From Pseudanabaena sp. Salubria-1 (GTDB lineage Bacteria > Cyanobacteriota > Cyanobacteriia > Pseudanabaenales > Pseudanabaenaceae), in assembly GCA_023336205.1 (NCBI GenBank), contig JALQCR010000003.1, forward strand, positions 186,001 to 250,000: a stretch of 64,000 nucleotides of DNA, read 5' to 3'. Positions 62,112 through 64,000 of the stretch are shown here, in pieces. Position 1 is the first letter of the stretch; the number at the start of each line of letters is the position of its first letter. The notes under the pieces were generated by a model. It was not told where the DNA came from, made no database searches, and worked only from the letters and a program-made list of their open reading frames with translations. A program made the translations under genes and the position numbers.

Positions 62112-62951
62112 TTAATCAATGAGTTGTAAATCCTTAAAAGTGTCAAATAAAATCTTCTTGCGAGTAGGAATTATCGGGAAGTTCGTCTCTTGATTAATCA
62201 TATTTAGAGTATAAAAATAAACATTGTTATCTCGTTCTAAATAACCGACATACCAACCAATATTTTTCATGCCATCAACACCTTGCCCCCAACCAGTCTT
62301 ACCTCTGAGCGTGTAATTGTCTTGGCGCTCAATTACCATAACGTCCTTAACAGTTTGCATTACCGCAGGCGAGAAGGGTAAATCTTCTTTATACAGCCTC
62401 ACTAAAAACTTGATTTGCTCCTCTGGTGAGATTCTCAGCTTGCCATTTAACCAAAAAGAATCAATCTTGTCACCAATATCTTGATTGCCATAGCCAGCCG
62501 CTTGGATATATTTGGACATCTTTTCATTGCCAGCCCGTCTAGCTAACTCTTGATAAAACCAAACCACCGATCGCGTAAAGGCGGTTCGCATAGTTTGGTC
62601 TTGATTCCATGCGGTAAATTCATTGTTAACTACGCCATTCCAAGGAATTACGGTGTTTTCATCTGCGATCGCTTTAGTTTCGAGGGCAACCAATGAGTTA
62701 AATATCTTAAATGTCGAAGCAGGAATAAATCGCTTCTGACAGTGGTTTGAGTTATAGCGAATATAGCGATCGCGTTTTAAGTCATACAAAATAAAACAGC
62801 CTTCAGATTTCGCTTCTTGAAAGTTTTTAGCAAGATTTTGAGAAAATTGCGATTGAAATATTGGAGTTGATTTAATAGAGCTATCCTGAGCAAAAACAGG
62901 TAAAGAGAGAAACAAAGAAGCACTCAACAAAAAAGAACCAGTCTTAATCAT
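62112..62951 (-). CDS. Class D (OXA-type) beta-lactamase
   Basis: A 279-residue exported serine hydrolase. A signal peptide (MIKTGSFLLSASLFLSLPVF, AQ cleavage) precedes the class D motifs: S79-T-F-K82 with catalytic Ser79 and carbamylatable Lys82, SVV at 128-130, YGN at 154-156 and KTG at 218-220 (RGKTGWGQGVDG). Length and motif spacing are normal. The gene lies between two permease genes of a sugar ABC transporter. Before the MITE insertion it started only 2 bases after the upstream permease stop, so it was translationally coupled to that operon. Activity against drugs cannot be judged from sequence. Confidence 0.92.
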   Translation of the reverse strand: MIKTGSFLLSASLFLSLPVFAQDSSIKSTPIFQSQFSQNLAKNFQEAKSEGCFILYDLKRDRYIRYNSNHCQKRFIPASTFKIFNSLVALETKAIADENTVIPWNGVVNNEFTAWNQDQTMRTAFTRSVVWFYQELARRAGNEKMSKYIQAAGYGNQDIGDKIDSFWLNGKLRISPEEQIKFLVRLYKEDLPFSPAVMQTVKDVMVIERQDNYTLRGKTGWGQGVDGMKNIGWYVGYLERDNNVYFYTLNMINQETNFPIIPTRKKILFDTFKDLQLID

Positions 62952-62990
62952 ATTTAGATTGTTTTAGCAGGATTAATAAATTTGAAAGTT

Positions 62991-63124
62991 GGCTCATCTG
63001 GGTTTGAGGGGTAAATGGTACAGTGTCGATACAATTATTGGCGACATGGTAGGGCTGTAACTGTTGCTCCGAGAGGATTCTGATTACTATTAGCTGTGCT
63101 TATCCCCATGAACCCAGAAGAGCC
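62991..63124 (-). mobile_element. 134-bp ISL3-like MITE, copy E
   Basis: In reverse orientation relative to copy A, flanked by the perfect 8-bp duplication TGAAAGTT (62983-62990, 63125-63132). It is inserted in the last codons of the upstream permease gene. Confidence 0.93.
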
Positions 63125-63998
63125 TGAAAGTTAGAATTGAAATAATAAAGATAATCAGAAATAAAAATACCCCGATCGCTGAAGCATATCCCATCTCTAA
63201 ACTTGTAAAACCTTTGTCATATAAATAATAAACTACAGTCTTTGTACTATTCGCTGGACCACCTTGGGACATGATATAAACTTCTTCAAAGACCTTCATT
63301 GCTCCAATCGAAGAAATGACTGCCACGAGAATAATGTAGGGCTTCATTAATGGAATCGTAATATCTAAATGTTTTTGCCAACCATCAGAACCATCGATCG
63401 CAGCCGCCTCGTATAAATCTGCGGGAATCGCTTGTAAACCAGCTAGATAGATGACCATATAGTAACCAACGCCTCGCCAGATTACTACCGCAATAATCGC
63501 AAAAATGGCTGTTTTGGGGTCAGTTAACCAAGGGATTTTAATATCTTGAAATGAAATAGTTGACAGAAAATAATTCAAAATTCCATTCTGAGCATAAACC
63601 CATTTCCAAGCAATACCAGCGACAACCACAGAAACAATCACTGGAAAATAATAAATGGCTCGAAAGAATTTAATACTGCGTAACTTTTGATTGACTAATA
63701 TCGCCAGTGCTAAAGGTAAAATCACCAGACTAGGAACTGCAAATATTAAGTAGGTTAAGGTATTACCTAAGGTTTTCCAAAAAGTTTGATCTTTCCAGAG
63801 ATTTAGATAATTCTTCCATCCAATAAATTCAGGACTACCAACAAAATCATAATTGGTAAAACTTAAATATATGGCTTGGAATACTGGTAAAAAAGAAGTC
63901 AAGCAAAGAAATGCGATCGCTGGCAATAGAAATAAATATGGAGTCCAAGAAAATTTCTTACCTATTATTTGCCGTTTTAGTTTTACATTGGGCTGCAT
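63090..63998 (-). CDS. Sugar ABC transporter permease, MalF-like, C-terminus rewritten by a MITE
   Basis: A 302-residue permease with six membrane segments. The EAA loop is YEAAAIDGSDGWQKHLDITI at about residues 196-215. It pairs with the MalG-like permease at 61222-62070. The last 11 residues (RLFWVHGDKHS) and the stop come from MITE copy E. Removing the element and one duplication gives ILTF followed by KFINPAKTI and a stop at 62954-62956, a 300-residue protein. Because the change lies after the last membrane segment, function is probably kept. The ATPase and solute-binding protein would be off the right edge or elsewhere. Confidence 0.9.
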   Translation of the reverse strand: MQPNVKLKRQIIGKKFSWTPYLFLLPAIAFLCLTSFLPVFQAIYLSFTNYDFVGSPEFIGWKNYLNLWKDQTFWKTLGNTLTYLIFAVPSLVILPLALAILVNQKLRSIKFFRAIYYFPVIVSVVVAGIAWKWVYAQNGILNYFLSTISFQDIKIPWLTDPKTAIFAIIAVVIWRGVGYYMVIYLAGLQAIPADLYEAAAIDGSDGWQKHLDITIPLMKPYIILVAVISSIGAMKVFEEVYIMSQGGPANSTKTVVYYLYDKGFTSLEMGYASAIGVFLFLIIFIISILTFRLFWVHGDKHS

Positions 63999-64000
63999 AG

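Noticed and set aside
1..64000. CRISPR arrays, rRNA genes, prophage or conjugation modules
   Set aside because: No regularly spaced direct repeats, rRNA-like sequence, or phage or conjugation genes were seen. The only dispersed repeats are transposon-like.

Overview
The window is chromosomal DNA from a cyanobacterium. HIP1 octamers (GCGATCGC) are frequent throughout. The 3' half of a split dnaE begins with the C-terminal fragment of the cyanobacterial DnaE split intein. Other cyanobacterial markers are a CrtR-type carotene hydroxylase, a flavodiiron protein, a DUF760 protein, a complex-C cofactor assembly protein and a CruA/CruP-like FAD protein. The gene content and many hairpin-rich intergenic repeats would suit a Pseudanabaena-like lineage, but that placement is a guess.

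Layout. 1-17.8 kb is mostly ordinary core genome: the end of a polyamine-type ABC transporter (two permeases), an RsbW/STAS-type regulatory pair, dnaE-C with its intein piece, trmL, tRNA-Leu(CAA), an HdrB-like CCG protein, rpe, a PiT phosphate transporter, mreBCD, an SRPBCC protein, a Fur regulator, an RlmI-type methyltransferase, a Uma2 protein, a TPR protein, an M16 peptidase and a NucS-like protein. 17.8-34.5 kb is heavily invaded: an IS4-type element, an IS30 element, an IS1 element, several MITE-like repeats, gene relics (WD40, response regulator, two-partner-secretion exoprotein) and a threonine-synthase-like gene split by an IS. 35-43.7 kb holds a large CBS/PAS hybrid histidine kinase flanked by inverted repeats, a phosphoribosyltransferase, a flavodiiron protein, and uppS-cdaA. 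43.7-57.1 kb is the second invaded zone: lysA cut at its 5' end by an IS, a polysaccharide chain-length/tyrosine-kinase-type gene cut off by an IS30, and a hybrid histidine kinase split by an IS that itself carries an ISAs1-family insertion. 57.3-64 kb returns to core and accessory genes: crtR, DUF760, ssb, a beta-helix/SPOR-like exported protein, and a sugar ABC permease pair with a class D beta-lactamase gene between them.

Mobile DNA dominates the story. Five copies of one 1.3 kb IS4-like element, each with a 9-10 bp target duplication, fall into two near-identical pairs plus one diverged copy. Two copies of a 1083 bp IS30 element encode identical transposases. One ISAs1 element has a 10 bp duplication, and one IS1-type element has a frameshift. 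A 134-bp non-autonomous element occurs five times, each copy with a perfect 8-bp target duplication and GGCTC-type termini that resemble the ISL3 family. Four further repeat families of about 100-390 bp occur in intergenic regions and in places supply the last codons or stop of genes. Removing each element with one copy of its duplication restores an open frame in five genes, which strongly supports the reconstructed boundaries.

Limits: all calls come from reading the sequence. Family assignments rest on recognised motifs and not on searches. Repeat boundaries without target duplications are approximate.
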